From contig CAJTFW010000003.1 in NCBI GenBank assembly GCA_910575445.1, positions 310,001 through 374,000 of the forward strand: a stretch of DNA of 64,000 nucleotides, written 5' to 3'. The DNA comes from Lachnospiraceae bacterium. GTDB taxonomy: Bacteria; Bacillota; Clostridia; Lachnospirales; Lachnospiraceae. The notes beneath the pieces are model-generated. The model saw only the letters and a program-made list of their open reading frames with translations, made no database searches and was not told the origin of the DNA. A program made the position numbers and the translations under genes. Below, in pieces: positions 52,062-60,307 of this stretch; position 1 is the stretch's first letter, and each line of letters begins with the position of its first letter.

Positions 52062-52856
52062 TTAGATATCTAGATATTCTTCAAGAGTCAGGCCCTGCTC
52101 CGTGATTTCTCTGGCAGCAGTTGTTCCTACATACCGAAAGTGCCAGGATTCATACGAGACTTTTGTAATCTCCTCTTTCTCTTTCGGGTAACGCAGGATA
52201 AAGCCATACTCGCTACAGTTTTCCTGAAGCCACAGGATTTCATCCGTGCGGGCCTGCTTTTCATCTAAGATTTGATAATCTTTCGATACAATATCAACAG
52301 CCAGACCAGAAGCATGTTCACTGCATCCTACTGGCATGGTTTCTTTTGTGACTTCTTCATATGCTTCAGAATAAGAATATCCCTGTTTTACCAAGGTATT
52401 GATATCTTCATCTAGAAGCTCTCTCTGTCGTTCTACGCTTCGATAGGACGAAGCAATCCAAAAAGAAAGCCCCTCTTTTTCTCCTGCCGCTAACATATCC
52501 CGAAGTGGTTGCAGGATGGAAGCATCTACTTCTGCTCCATATTCGCGCATACGTTCTAAGTTTGGCTGATAGTGGTCTGGCAGTGGATGGTCTTTATTGA
52601 CAAGCAGAATCTCAGCTGCCGATGCTAGGGCTGGTATGGCGTCTTCTTCTCCTTCTTCCTTTTCCATATTTTCCGTAATATCTTCCGCAGGTGCTTCTTC
52701 TTTGGAAAAATATCTAAGTGCACAGGAGGTCAGATTCCAAGTCATAAGAAGAATCAAAATTCCAAGCAGCGATACCATGCTGCGCCAGAATAACTGCCTT
52801 ATAATTCTTCTTCTCATACGTCGCTTTTTCGCTCTTGTACCTCTTAGCTCTCTCAT
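52062..52856 (-). CDS. VanY/DacY-type D,D-carboxypeptidase, membrane anchored
   Basis: 264 residues. A basic start (KKRRMRRRIIRQ) leads to one membrane span (MVSLLGILILLMTWNLTS), an acidic linker and an M15B peptidase domain: SYRSVERQRELLDE, zinc motif GCSEHASGLAVDIVSKDY and ESWHFRYVGTTAA. It trims D-Ala from wall stem peptides outside the membrane. Convergent with lexA, five bases apart. Confidence 0.9.
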   Translation of the reverse strand: MRELRGTRAKKRRMRRRIIRQLFWRSMVSLLGILILLMTWNLTSCALRYFSKEEAPAEDITENMEKEEGEEDAIPALASAAEILLVNKDHPLPDHYQPNLERMREYGAEVDASILQPLRDMLAAGEKEGLSFWIASSYRSVERQRELLDEDINTLVKQGYSYSEAYEEVTKETMPVGCSEHASGLAVDIVSKDYQILDEKQARTDEILWLQENCSEYGFILRYPKEKEEITKVSYESWHFRYVGTTAAREITEQGLTLEEYLDI

Positions 52857-52896
52857 AGATGATTCTCTCCTTTGTATCTAGGTGTTGATAATATTT

Positions 52897-53826
52897 TCAC
52901 AATAGCGTATCTGCCCAACGAATCAAGTCCTGAAAACCCATACTGATACCTAAATATTCCGAAAATGGCTCTGAGATAATCCGTCTCTCAATATAGACAT
53001 TCTGTGTGCCATCTAAACCTTTGTCATAATACAAAATGGCAATTCCTATCTTATCTGTTAGACTGCTTTGTGCCTGGGTGCTTCCTATCGCCTCATAATA
53101 TATTTCACATCCGCTTTGAAACAGCGTACGAAGATAGTCTCTGTAGTTACTGGATTTTACTAAGCTGCTTTCTGTCTCATAGTATTCTATCTCTTGTTTT
53201 TCCAAAAAAGACTCTGCCATATCAGAGGAAAATCCATTGTAGATTTTGGCATAATACATCTGATAGGTCACAGCATTGATAATAAAAGAATAGTCAAAGC
53301 GTTTTCCATCTGAAAAATTCAGATACCAGAAATTTAGAATCTCCTGTTTGTGTGCGTCACTTTCAGACGTATAGGTGATGCTGTAAAAGCGGGCAAAACT
53401 GACATCATCTTGCCAGTTATGATAGACCGGTATCAAGTCCTTATCATAAGAAGCATCATATGAAGAATCGGTGGTATCTTCTTCGATATTAAGCCATGGA
53501 AGTATCCCAAGTTCTGCTCCCATCATAGCTTGTTCATAGACTGCTGCCAAAAGTTCCTGGCTAATCTGAGAGGGGTCATCGATAGAAGTCAGCAAAATAG
53601 GTTCTTTCCCGTCTTGTGTCAGGCTCTGAAATGCTCTGGAGACTTCTACGACTTCGTTGGATGCTGGCTTTAAAAATGAAAAATCATCTCTTCTGGATTC
53701 TTCTACCTGATTCATATGACGCATATCCAGGCTTCGACTAAAGTAGCGCGGTAAAAAGATAACACCAACCGTTAAGAGAAGCGTACCAGTAAGACACAGC
53801 CAAAAAACAGGTATTTTTCTCCTCAT
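52897..53826 (-). CDS. membrane-anchored protein of unknown function
   Basis: 309 residues, third gene of a two-component operon (ATGA overlap with the kinase). One N-terminal span (FWLCLTGTLLLTVGVIFL), then an extracellular domain rich in aromatic and acidic residues (FARFYSITYTSESDAHKQEI, FSDGKRFDYSFIINAVTYQM). I do not recognise the family. Its position suggests it helps signal sensing by the kinase, as accessory membrane proteins often do. Confidence 0.7.
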   Translation of the reverse strand: MRRKIPVFWLCLTGTLLLTVGVIFLPRYFSRSLDMRHMNQVEESRRDDFSFLKPASNEVVEVSRAFQSLTQDGKEPILLTSIDDPSQISQELLAAVYEQAMMGAELGILPWLNIEEDTTDSSYDASYDKDLIPVYHNWQDDVSFARFYSITYTSESDAHKQEILNFWYLNFSDGKRFDYSFIINAVTYQMYYAKIYNGFSSDMAESFLEKQEIEYYETESSLVKSSNYRDYLRTLFQSGCEIYYEAIGSTQAQSSLTDKIGIAILYYDKGLDGTQNVYIERRIISEPFSEYLGISMGFQDLIRWADTLL

Positions 53827-55247
53827 CTCTTTGTTTCCTTTCTGGAGCCAAATTGCATAGCAATCGAAGTGCCTTTGTTAGGAAGACTAAATATCTTCCA
53901 GCGGATTTCATGTATTGCCAAGATACGATTACATAGTGTCATTCCAAGTCCGGCTCCGCCCTCTTTTCGGGCGCGGGATTTATCTACCATATAGAATGCT
54001 TCTGTGATACGTGAGAGTTCCTTTTGTTCCATGCCGCAGCCATCATCCATAATACAGAGCAGATAATTGTTTGGATATTGTCTGCCACGAATATAGATAG
54101 TTCCATTTTGCTCTAGTGCTTTTCTGGCGTTGTCTAAGAGATTGGTAAAGACAGAGATTAATAAATCTTTCTCTCCAATAATCATCGTATCCCGCATACG
54201 GATGCGAAGCATAATCTTTTTTTCAGCCCGCTTGACTTCTGTGAGTTTGGCAGCTTCTAGTAAAAGCTTCTGCAACGACAACGGGCGAAAAGCATAATCT
54301 TGCTTGTCTGAGACAATCAGCTCTAAAAGCTTAAAGGACAGACTTTCTAGGCGCTTCCCCTGATGAAAGATATAGTTGACCGCTTCTAGTGTCTCTTCCG
54401 GGCTGCACTCGATGGTACGAAGCATATCGGCATATCCAATAATCGAAGTCAGCGGTGTCTTTAATTCATGTGCAAAAGAAGCGGTAAAATCCTCCTGCTT
54501 TTTGGCCTGCATGGTCAGCTCTTCCATCTTCTCAGAGATGGTGTCGGCCATATTGTTAAAATTTCTTGCAAGTTCAGCAATCTCGTCGCGGCCCTTTTCA
54601 ACTGCCCGTACCTCATAGTTGCCTCTAGTAAAGCGTTTGGTGGTACGAGACAGTGCAGCAATCGAGCGGGTCAGCATATGTGTAACAATAAAGATAAGAA
54701 TGGTCATCACAACAGCCAGAATCAGCATCACAATGGTGTACCAGTCGTAATATTCCTCCCTCTCTGCATAGATGCTTGAGATATTCTGAATATTTTCCAG
54801 ATAGTAGATACGGCTGTTAATGATAGAACGGCAGGCAAACAACAGATAGGTATTTTCTTCGATTCTCAGAAGCTGATAGCCACAGGGGATTTCTTTGGAT
54901 TCTAAGGTACGGCGAAGTTCATCATCCAGTGTCAGATAGCTTCTATTCTCATAAAGCAATCTCTGCTCTTGGCTATAGATTCGGTAGATACTTCCTGAGT
55001 CTGATAGATTATTCACAATCGAAGAAGCTGTCGCTGGAATCATACTGTCATTTTGATAGATTTCATCGAGTGTATTTAGATTCATCTCAAAGGAAAGCTG
55101 AAACATCCGGTTTTCCCGCTCCATTTCTGATAAGACTCTTTGGTAGGATTTTTCAAAAGTCAACTGAATCATCCAGGTGCCAAAGGAGCCAAAAGCTAAC
55201 AGAAGCAACACGGTAAAGGAGAAATAGACTTTCCAGAAAAATCTCAT
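53823..55247 (-). CDS. sensor histidine kinase with HAMP domain
   Basis: 474 residues. Spans at about residues 5-27 and 165-190 (YDWYTIVMLILAVVMTILIF) surround an extracellular sensor domain of some 140 residues. HAMP follows (ALSRTTKRFTRGNYEVRAVE), then H-box SFAHELKTPLTSIIGY, N-box FTNLLDNARKAL, and IMDDGCGM with GGAGLGMTLCNRI. ATGA overlaps on both sides couple it to the regulator and the unknown membrane protein. Confidence 0.92.
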   Translation of the reverse strand: MRFFWKVYFSFTVLLLLAFGSFGTWMIQLTFEKSYQRVLSEMERENRMFQLSFEMNLNTLDEIYQNDSMIPATASSIVNNLSDSGSIYRIYSQEQRLLYENRSYLTLDDELRRTLESKEIPCGYQLLRIEENTYLLFACRSIINSRIYYLENIQNISSIYAEREEYYDWYTIVMLILAVVMTILIFIVTHMLTRSIAALSRTTKRFTRGNYEVRAVEKGRDEIAELARNFNNMADTISEKMEELTMQAKKQEDFTASFAHELKTPLTSIIGYADMLRTIECSPEETLEAVNYIFHQGKRLESLSFKLLELIVSDKQDYAFRPLSLQKLLLEAAKLTEVKRAEKKIMLRIRMRDTMIIGEKDLLISVFTNLLDNARKALEQNGTIYIRGRQYPNNYLLCIMDDGCGMEQKELSRITEAFYMVDKSRARKEGGAGLGMTLCNRILAIHEIRWKIFSLPNKGTSIAMQFGSRKETKR

Positions 55248-55903
55248 AACGATGTCTCCAGGCGATAGCCAATCTTATAGATAGCACAAATATGCCCTTC
55301 CCATCCAAGCTTTTTCTTGAGTCGTTGTACATGAAGGTCTACGGTACGGCTGTCTCCGGTGTACTCTTTTTCCCAGACCTGTTCATAGATAACTTCGCGA
55401 TAGAGTGCAATATTAGGATTGCGTACAAAGAATAAAAGAAGCTCATATTCTTTAAGTGTTAAAAGTACCTGCTGTCCATTTTGCAGTACAATCCTAGAAG
55501 AGAGGTCAATCTCTACATCAAGTACCTTGATAATTTTGCCGATTTTATGATAGCGGCGAAGGACAGCTTCGACTCTGGCAAGCAGTTCTACAATCTCAAA
55601 GGGTTTGGTGATATAGTCTTCTGCACCCATCTTAAGGCCCGTTACTTTGTGGTTGGTCGTGCCCATAGCTGTGATAAATATTACCGGAAGACTTAGCGTC
55701 TTTGCATATTCCATCAACTCGTATCCACTGATTTTGGGAAGCATAATGTCTAACAATAATAAGTCATAATGCCCCTCCTCCATAAGATTTGCGGCCTCCT
55801 CTCCATCGTAGGCACAGATACATTCGTATCCTGCTTTTTTTAGATTTACGCGAATCAGGTTGGCAATGGGTTCTTCGTCTTCCGCAATCAGTATTTTTAG
55901 CAT
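55244..55903 (-). CDS. OmpR-family response regulator
   Basis: 219 residues. Receiver with ILIAEDEEPI, phospho-acceptor Asp 52 in LLLLDIMLPKISG, FITAMG and DYITKPFE; winged helix with LTLKEYELLLFFVRN, YEQVWEKEYTGDSRTVDLHV and IYKIGYRLE. Start ATG 55903 after GAGGGAG. Nearby targets may be the carboxypeptidase or its own operon. Confidence 0.93.
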   Translation of the reverse strand: MLKILIAEDEEPIANLIRVNLKKAGYECICAYDGEEAANLMEEGHYDLLLLDIMLPKISGYELMEYAKTLSLPVIFITAMGTTNHKVTGLKMGAEDYITKPFEIVELLARVEAVLRRYHKIGKIIKVLDVEIDLSSRIVLQNGQQVLLTLKEYELLLFFVRNPNIALYREVIYEQVWEKEYTGDSRTVDLHVQRLKKKLGWEGHICAIYKIGYRLETSL

Positions 55904-56119
55904 AGTGTTTTACTCCCTCTTAATACAGGAACATAACCATAGATTAGTGTGATTCCTGTATGGTATGATTTTAGGATATAATGAAGTTGCATCATAATTG
56001 TATCTGTTATCTGTTTATTGGATTGTATTTTTTTTAATATAGATGCAACAGGTTTTGGAAATTATACTATATTATTTTTAGGGGAGCAAGTATTGGAAAA
56101 AGATGGTTAGTATAACCTT

Positions 56120-56161
56120 ATGAACGCCAGGGCTTAGAAGAAACCTTCTGCCCTGGCGCCA
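56120..56161. repeat. long hairpin after the second DUF4179 gene
   Basis: GCCAGGGC and GCCCTGGC arms with an inner AGAAG/CTTCT stem. It lies 13 bases after the DUF4179 stop but lacks a T-run on either strand, so it is either a weak terminator or a processed 3' end. The rest of 55904-56173 shows nothing clear. Confidence 0.6.
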
Positions 56162-56173
56162 TTTACACAGATT

Positions 56174-57211
56174 TTATTTTAATGTTACAGCAGTCTCATC
56201 GAATAAGATTTCTATAACTTTTTCGGGAGTGATAACTTTATGGAAGGGGAGAAGAAGCTTGTAGGTAGTCTCTTCCTTATCTTCAAAGCCTTCCGACAGG
56301 GAAATCATAAGTCCTTCCTCGGTGGTCGTGCCGTCTTCGTAGCGAACACCTGTCGGATAGATACCCTGTAGCTCGTCTAACTCATTTAGGTTGGCATTTT
56401 GTTTGGCTTCTAGCGTATGAATATCACTGCCATCATAGACAATCTCCATAGTAAGAGGAGAAAGTGCTATGGAGTTTATATGGACTGCTTCGCCGCCAAG
56501 CTGGTATTCGGCATCTATCGTATAGGAAAGCATCTCAAAGGTATGGATATCTAAGGCAAAGTTCCATTCACCAGAAACCAATATTTCGCCTTCTCCTGCT
56601 TTTTTCTCCGGTTCACCGCGCAGGGCGGTAAAATTTAGATTCATGGTAAGGTCTTCTTCGGATTGTTCGTGTTTAGTGCCATAGATTTCAAAATAGCGGG
56701 TGTTGGATACTTCCTGAACATTTTCAGAGACAAAACTCCATTCTAGCGCACAGAAGGGGTCTTCTTTGCCTTCTAAGTCCATGGTGTAGTCCATGGAATA
56801 ATCAGAAGTGATTTTTAGTTCCGGGTCTTCTGCTTTGACTTCAAAAAGTGCGTAGAAGCGGTTCTTGTCCTGAATGGTCTGGATAGCAGTAATGGTGATG
56901 CCTTGGTCAGTAACGCTTTGAGAGATATCTTGTGCCATCTGCTCCATGGTAAGCTCATCTTGGATTGCTTTGTCAGCTTCAAAGACCTGACTGGCTCTTT
57001 CATTCCACTGAAAGATTCCAGAGGCCGCCGCAGTGGTTCCAATCAGGGCTGTCAGTGTGGCAGCAATAAGTAAGATTCTTTTTTTCGGTGTTTTTTTCAT
57101 GGTGTTTTCCTCCTGCTTTTGCTCATCGAGTCTGGACAAAGCATCTAGTACAGAGTTGTGCACCGTTTTTGGTACTTCTGGGTATTCCTGATTCCAGTCA
57201 ACATGTCTCAT
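56174..57211 (-). CDS. DUF4179 anti-sigma factor, second copy
   Basis: 345 residues from ATG 57211, nine bases after GGGGG; ATG 57217 is only three bases from it. Cytoplasmic N-terminus of about 40 residues, membrane span (ILLIAATLTALIGTTAAASGIFQW) and the extracellular DUF4179 domain (GITITAIQTIQDKNRFYALF). It is clearly paralogous to the protein at 16442-17545. An internal AGGAGG (57109-57114) and in-frame ATG 57100, eight bases away, could start a short form lacking the sigma-binding part. Confidence 0.87.
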   Translation of the reverse strand: MRHVDWNQEYPEVPKTVHNSVLDALSRLDEQKQEENTMKKTPKKRILLIAATLTALIGTTAAASGIFQWNERASQVFEADKAIQDELTMEQMAQDISQSVTDQGITITAIQTIQDKNRFYALFEVKAEDPELKITSDYSMDYTMDLEGKEDPFCALEWSFVSENVQEVSNTRYFEIYGTKHEQSEEDLTMNLNFTALRGEPEKKAGEGEILVSGEWNFALDIHTFEMLSYTIDAEYQLGGEAVHINSIALSPLTMEIVYDGSDIHTLEAKQNANLNELDELQGIYPTGVRYEDGTTTEEGLMISLSEGFEDKEETTYKLLLPFHKVITPEKVIEILFDETAVTLK

Positions 57212-57683
57212 AGCCATATTCCCCCTTTAGTCTCTCTTTCATAAGGTTTCTTGCACGGTGAAGCCTGACTTTTACTGCACTTTCTGTAAGTGATAGAATC
57301 TGTGCGATTTCTTTCACAGAATACCCTTCTACATAGTGTAGAACAAAGGGAATCCGATATTTTTCAGAAAGCTCTTGTACTGCCAGATATAATTCGGAAT
57401 ATCTTGTGCTATCTTCTGCTTTTTGTTTGGCCATATAGTCCTCATAGGAGACTTGCTCTCTTCGATTTCGCAGCAGTTGATAGGATTCGTTGATAAGAAT
57501 TCTGGTCAGCCAGGTCTTGAAAAACGTTTCTTGTTTTAAGGTGTGCAGTTTTTTGTAGGCTGCCAATATGGCATTTTGCATTGCGTCTGCACAGTCTTCG
57601 TCATTTTTCAAAATGGACTTTGCAATGTGGTACAGGCTTTTCTCTGCCTTTAATACTTCTGCCGTAAACTGTTCCTTGTTCAT
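57198..57683 (-). CDS. ECF-type RNA polymerase sigma factor, second copy
   Basis: 161 residues. Region 2: LYHIAKSILKNDEDCADAMQ, AILAAYKKL, FKTWLTRILINESYQLLR. Region 4: LSEKYRIPFVLHYVEGYSVK, EIAQILSLTESAVKVRLHRA. Its end overlaps the start of the DUF4179 gene, the expected inhibitor. It has the same set-up as 15975-17545 but is of a clearly different sequence, so the pairs are old paralogues. Confidence 0.92.
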   Translation of the reverse strand: MNKEQFTAEVLKAEKSLYHIAKSILKNDEDCADAMQNAILAAYKKLHTLKQETFFKTWLTRILINESYQLLRNRREQVSYEDYMAKQKAEDSTRYSELYLAVQELSEKYRIPFVLHYVEGYSVKEIAQILSLTESAVKVRLHRARNLMKERLKGEYGYETC

Positions 57684-57790
57684 CTTATTTGCCCTTCCGG
57701 TCGGTCTTAATTACGAAAGCTTTTCGCTTTCAACAAATTTGTTTTACACAAGTTAGATGAAGCAGGAGCAAAAAAGGTTACAAAAAGAAG

Positions 57791-57824
57791 AAAAAAGCTG
57801 CTGTAAAAATTACAACAGCTTTTT
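57791..57824 (-). terminator. terminator of the flotillin gene
   Basis: On the minus strand AAAAAGCTGTTGTAA and TTACAGCAGCTTTTTT form a strong stem with a T-run, 10 bases after the stop. Confidence 0.9.
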
Positions 57825-57833
57825 ATAGACTCT

Positions 57834-59453
57834 CTATGTTGGGTCTTCTTCTTTTTTCTCTTCAAAAAGGCCTTCTAGCTTCTTTTCTACTTCTGGCATC
57901 CCGGTAATGGTAAGGTTTCGATTTACTTTGGCGTCGTAGGTATCTGCTTTGACAATCTCTGATAAGTCAATGCCAACGGTCTCTTTCATCGATTCAAAAA
58001 GCTTAGTCATAATCGCTGGTACATTGCCCGCAACATCGCCAATTCCCGTATTATCAGAGCCGCCTCCGATAATCGTAATCTTGTCTATCTGTGTCAGCGG
58101 TTCTGCAATCTTTCCTGCAATCTCAGGCAGCACATCAATCAGCATCTCAGCTACTGCAGCGCGGTTGTATTTTTGATAAGCTTCTGCCTTTTTCTCCATC
58201 GCTTCGGCTTCTGCCATACCTTTGGCACGGATGGCTTCTGCCTCTGCTTCTCCTCTGGCCTGGATACCAGCAGCTTCTTGTTCCATCGAAAATTTGTTCG
58301 CTTCTGCCTGGGCTTTCTTGGCTAACGCTTCCTGCTCAGACTCATACTTTTTGGCTTCCGCCTGCGCTTTTCTTGCCAAAGCATTCTGCTCTGCTTCGTA
58401 TTTTTTAGCGATTGCTTCTTGTTCTGCCTCGTATTTTTTGGCTTCTGCATCTCTCTGTCGTTTAGCCAGTGCAGCGGCGGCGGCCTGCTCAACGGCATAG
58501 CGGTCAGCATCTGCTTTTTTGTTAATCTCCGCTTCAAGTGCCTGTTGCTTTACTAAGACTTCCTGTTTACGAAGCTCGGCTTCTCTCTCGGCTTTGGCAA
58601 TCTGTGCATTGACCGTTGCCGTCTGAATAACCTTTTGCTGCTCCTGCTCCTGAATCTTATAGGCAGCGTCTGCCATCGCTTTTTTAGTGTCAGATATCTG
58701 TTGAAGCTCTGCCTTTTTAATTGCAAGCTCATTGTTTTTCTCTGCAATCTCTGTCTCAGAGAGTACACGGGCATCGTTGGATGCTTTATTGGCTTCTGCC
58801 TGGGCAATCGCCACATCGCGCTCTGCCTGGGCTCTTGCAATAGAGGCATCCTTTTTAATCTTGGCGGTGTTGTCGGCACCTAAGTCTTTGATAAGGCCAT
58901 TTTCATCAGTGACATTTTGGATATTACAAGAGACAATCTCGATGCCTAACTTTTTCATATCCTTTGACGCCTTCTCCATCACCTGGTCAGAAAAAGAATC
59001 TCTATCCGTATTGATGGATTTTAGAGTCAGTGTACCGATAATCTCACGCATATTTCCCTGCAAAGAATCCTGAAGGTCTTTGGATATCTGATCTGGAGTC
59101 TTATTCAGAAAGTTCTTTGCAGCAAGCTGAATTCCCTCTGTCGTCGGGTCAATCCGAACTTTGGCTACCGCATCTACATTGACATTGATAAAATCTGTTG
59201 TTGGCACTGACTGTTCCGTTTTAATATCCACAGTCATCTGTCCAAGATATAACTTATCCATTCGTTCAAAAAACGGCACCCGTATACCAGCCCGCCCTAT
59301 CAGTATCTTAGGTTCTTTCTTAAGTCCTGAGATAATAAATGCTCTGTCTGGCGGTGACTTTACATAGCCCATAGCCAAAATAATTAAAATAAAGACTGCT
59401 AAAACGATTGGCACTACAAAGCCAATCAAAGGTTGAATAGATACTGCCAGCAT
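57834..59453 (-). CDS. flotillin-like SPFH protein
   Basis: 539 residues. N-terminal hydrophobic segment (FVVPIVLAVFILIILAMGYV), SPFH domain (PPDRAFIISGLKKEPKILIG, VNVDAVAKVRID, LGIEIVSCNIQNVTDENG) and a long alanine/glutamate coiled coil with 10-17 residue repeats (KKYEAEQEALAKKAQAEAK-like). This is FloT/YuaG architecture: an oligomer that builds membrane microdomains. Its usual NfeD partner is absent here. It is alone on its transcript. Confidence 0.92.
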   Translation of the reverse strand: MLAVSIQPLIGFVVPIVLAVFILIILAMGYVKSPPDRAFIISGLKKEPKILIGRAGIRVPFFERMDKLYLGQMTVDIKTEQSVPTTDFINVNVDAVAKVRIDPTTEGIQLAAKNFLNKTPDQISKDLQDSLQGNMREIIGTLTLKSINTDRDSFSDQVMEKASKDMKKLGIEIVSCNIQNVTDENGLIKDLGADNTAKIKKDASIARAQAERDVAIAQAEANKASNDARVLSETEIAEKNNELAIKKAELQQISDTKKAMADAAYKIQEQEQQKVIQTATVNAQIAKAEREAELRKQEVLVKQQALEAEINKKADADRYAVEQAAAAALAKRQRDAEAKKYEAEQEAIAKKYEAEQNALARKAQAEAKKYESEQEALAKKAQAEANKFSMEQEAAGIQARGEAEAEAIRAKGMAEAEAMEKKAEAYQKYNRAAVAEMLIDVLPEIAGKIAEPLTQIDKITIIGGGSDNTGIGDVAGNVPAIMTKLFESMKETVGIDLSEIVKADTYDAKVNRNLTITGMPEVEKKLEGLFEEKKEEDPT

Positions 59454-59622
59454 ACTTTCTCCTCCTCTGTCCCTTACAAAAACTGTAAAATTGCTTTATT
59501 GTCAGTAACAATTTTATTATATAAGAAGAAAAAAAAACTAGCAATCCTTTTCAAAGAAAAATCATTTCAAATCCCTTCAATTTGTGATATGATAGACACA
59601 GATTGATTTTAGGAGGATACTG

Positions 59623-60261
59623 ATGAAAAAAATAATAATAAAAGGAATCGTTCTTATTTTAATATTGTTTACATTAACTGGATGTTCCAAGCAGCAGAGA
59701 AAAGCGCACGATTTTTATCTTCCTCTGGATACCAGTGAATTTACACTTGGGGAGCATCCCATCCCCGTTACGATTGGCGAGGTGGAAGTCTTTGTTGGAG
59801 AGACCACACTACAGACACTTTTAGATGCCGATTTTCCAGTTGTTGCCTCCGAATGGAATGGCAGTGAGGTTATTGAACACGAAGTAGATTCCACAGAGAC
59901 TCTTCCTGCACATACAAGCTTTACAGACCTCTCCTTTTGGGTCACAGACTCCACCTTTGCCCGCCTTTCTGTAGAAGCAGGAAGCGAAGATACCAAGATG
60001 GGTGATGCCATTATCTCCCGTCTAGAGCTTCACCTTTCCCACCGTGTAGACACTTTGCCAGATACTATCCTGCTCAATAACGTGCCAGTCCCGGAGATTA
60101 CCCGCTCCAAAGCCGGACGTATGTTCCCTTATTTTGAACAGTCCAATTTGTCTATCTCTTTACAAGGAGCCAACTACAATTGTCATCTTTTGTTCAGTCC
60201 AAAAACTTTTGTAATATACCAATTCTCTCTTCAAAAAACCAGTTTAAATACTTCTGAATAA
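59623..60261 (+). CDS. lipoprotein of unknown function, related to 27727-28320
   Basis: 212 residues, ATG 59623 after AGGAGG. Signal peptide with lipobox TLTGC. The motif VEVFVGETTLQTLLDADFPV resembles YTIVLGQTTVKDMMERGYEI of the other lipoprotein, so they share a domain that begins each time with a short strand, a TT pair and a helix. Convergent with the 945-residue gene. Function unknown. Confidence 0.75.
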   Translation: MKKIIIKGIVLILILFTLTGCSKQQRKAHDFYLPLDTSEFTLGEHPIPVTIGEVEVFVGETTLQTLLDADFPVVASEWNGSEVIEHEVDSTETLPAHTSFTDLSFWVTDSTFARLSVEAGSEDTKMGDAIISRLELHLSHRVDTLPDTILLNNVPVPEITRSKAGRMFPYFEQSNLSISLQGANYNCHLLFSPKTFVIYQFSLQKTSLNTSE

Positions 60262-60267
60262 CCTTTG

Positions 60268-60307
60268 CAAAAAGGTCTGCGGTAAGCCATAGCTCACCAC
60301 AGACCTT
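60268..60307 (-). terminator. terminator between convergent genes
   Basis: AAAGGTCTG and CAGACCTTT with an inner GGT/ACC and AGC/GCT stem; on the minus strand the T-run is TTTTT. The last codons of the 945-residue gene lie inside it. Confidence 0.78.

Noticed and set aside
58287-58300. CGAAAATTTGTTCG, a LexA-like palindrome
   Set aside because: It lies deep inside the flotillin coding region with no nearby promoter; chance match.
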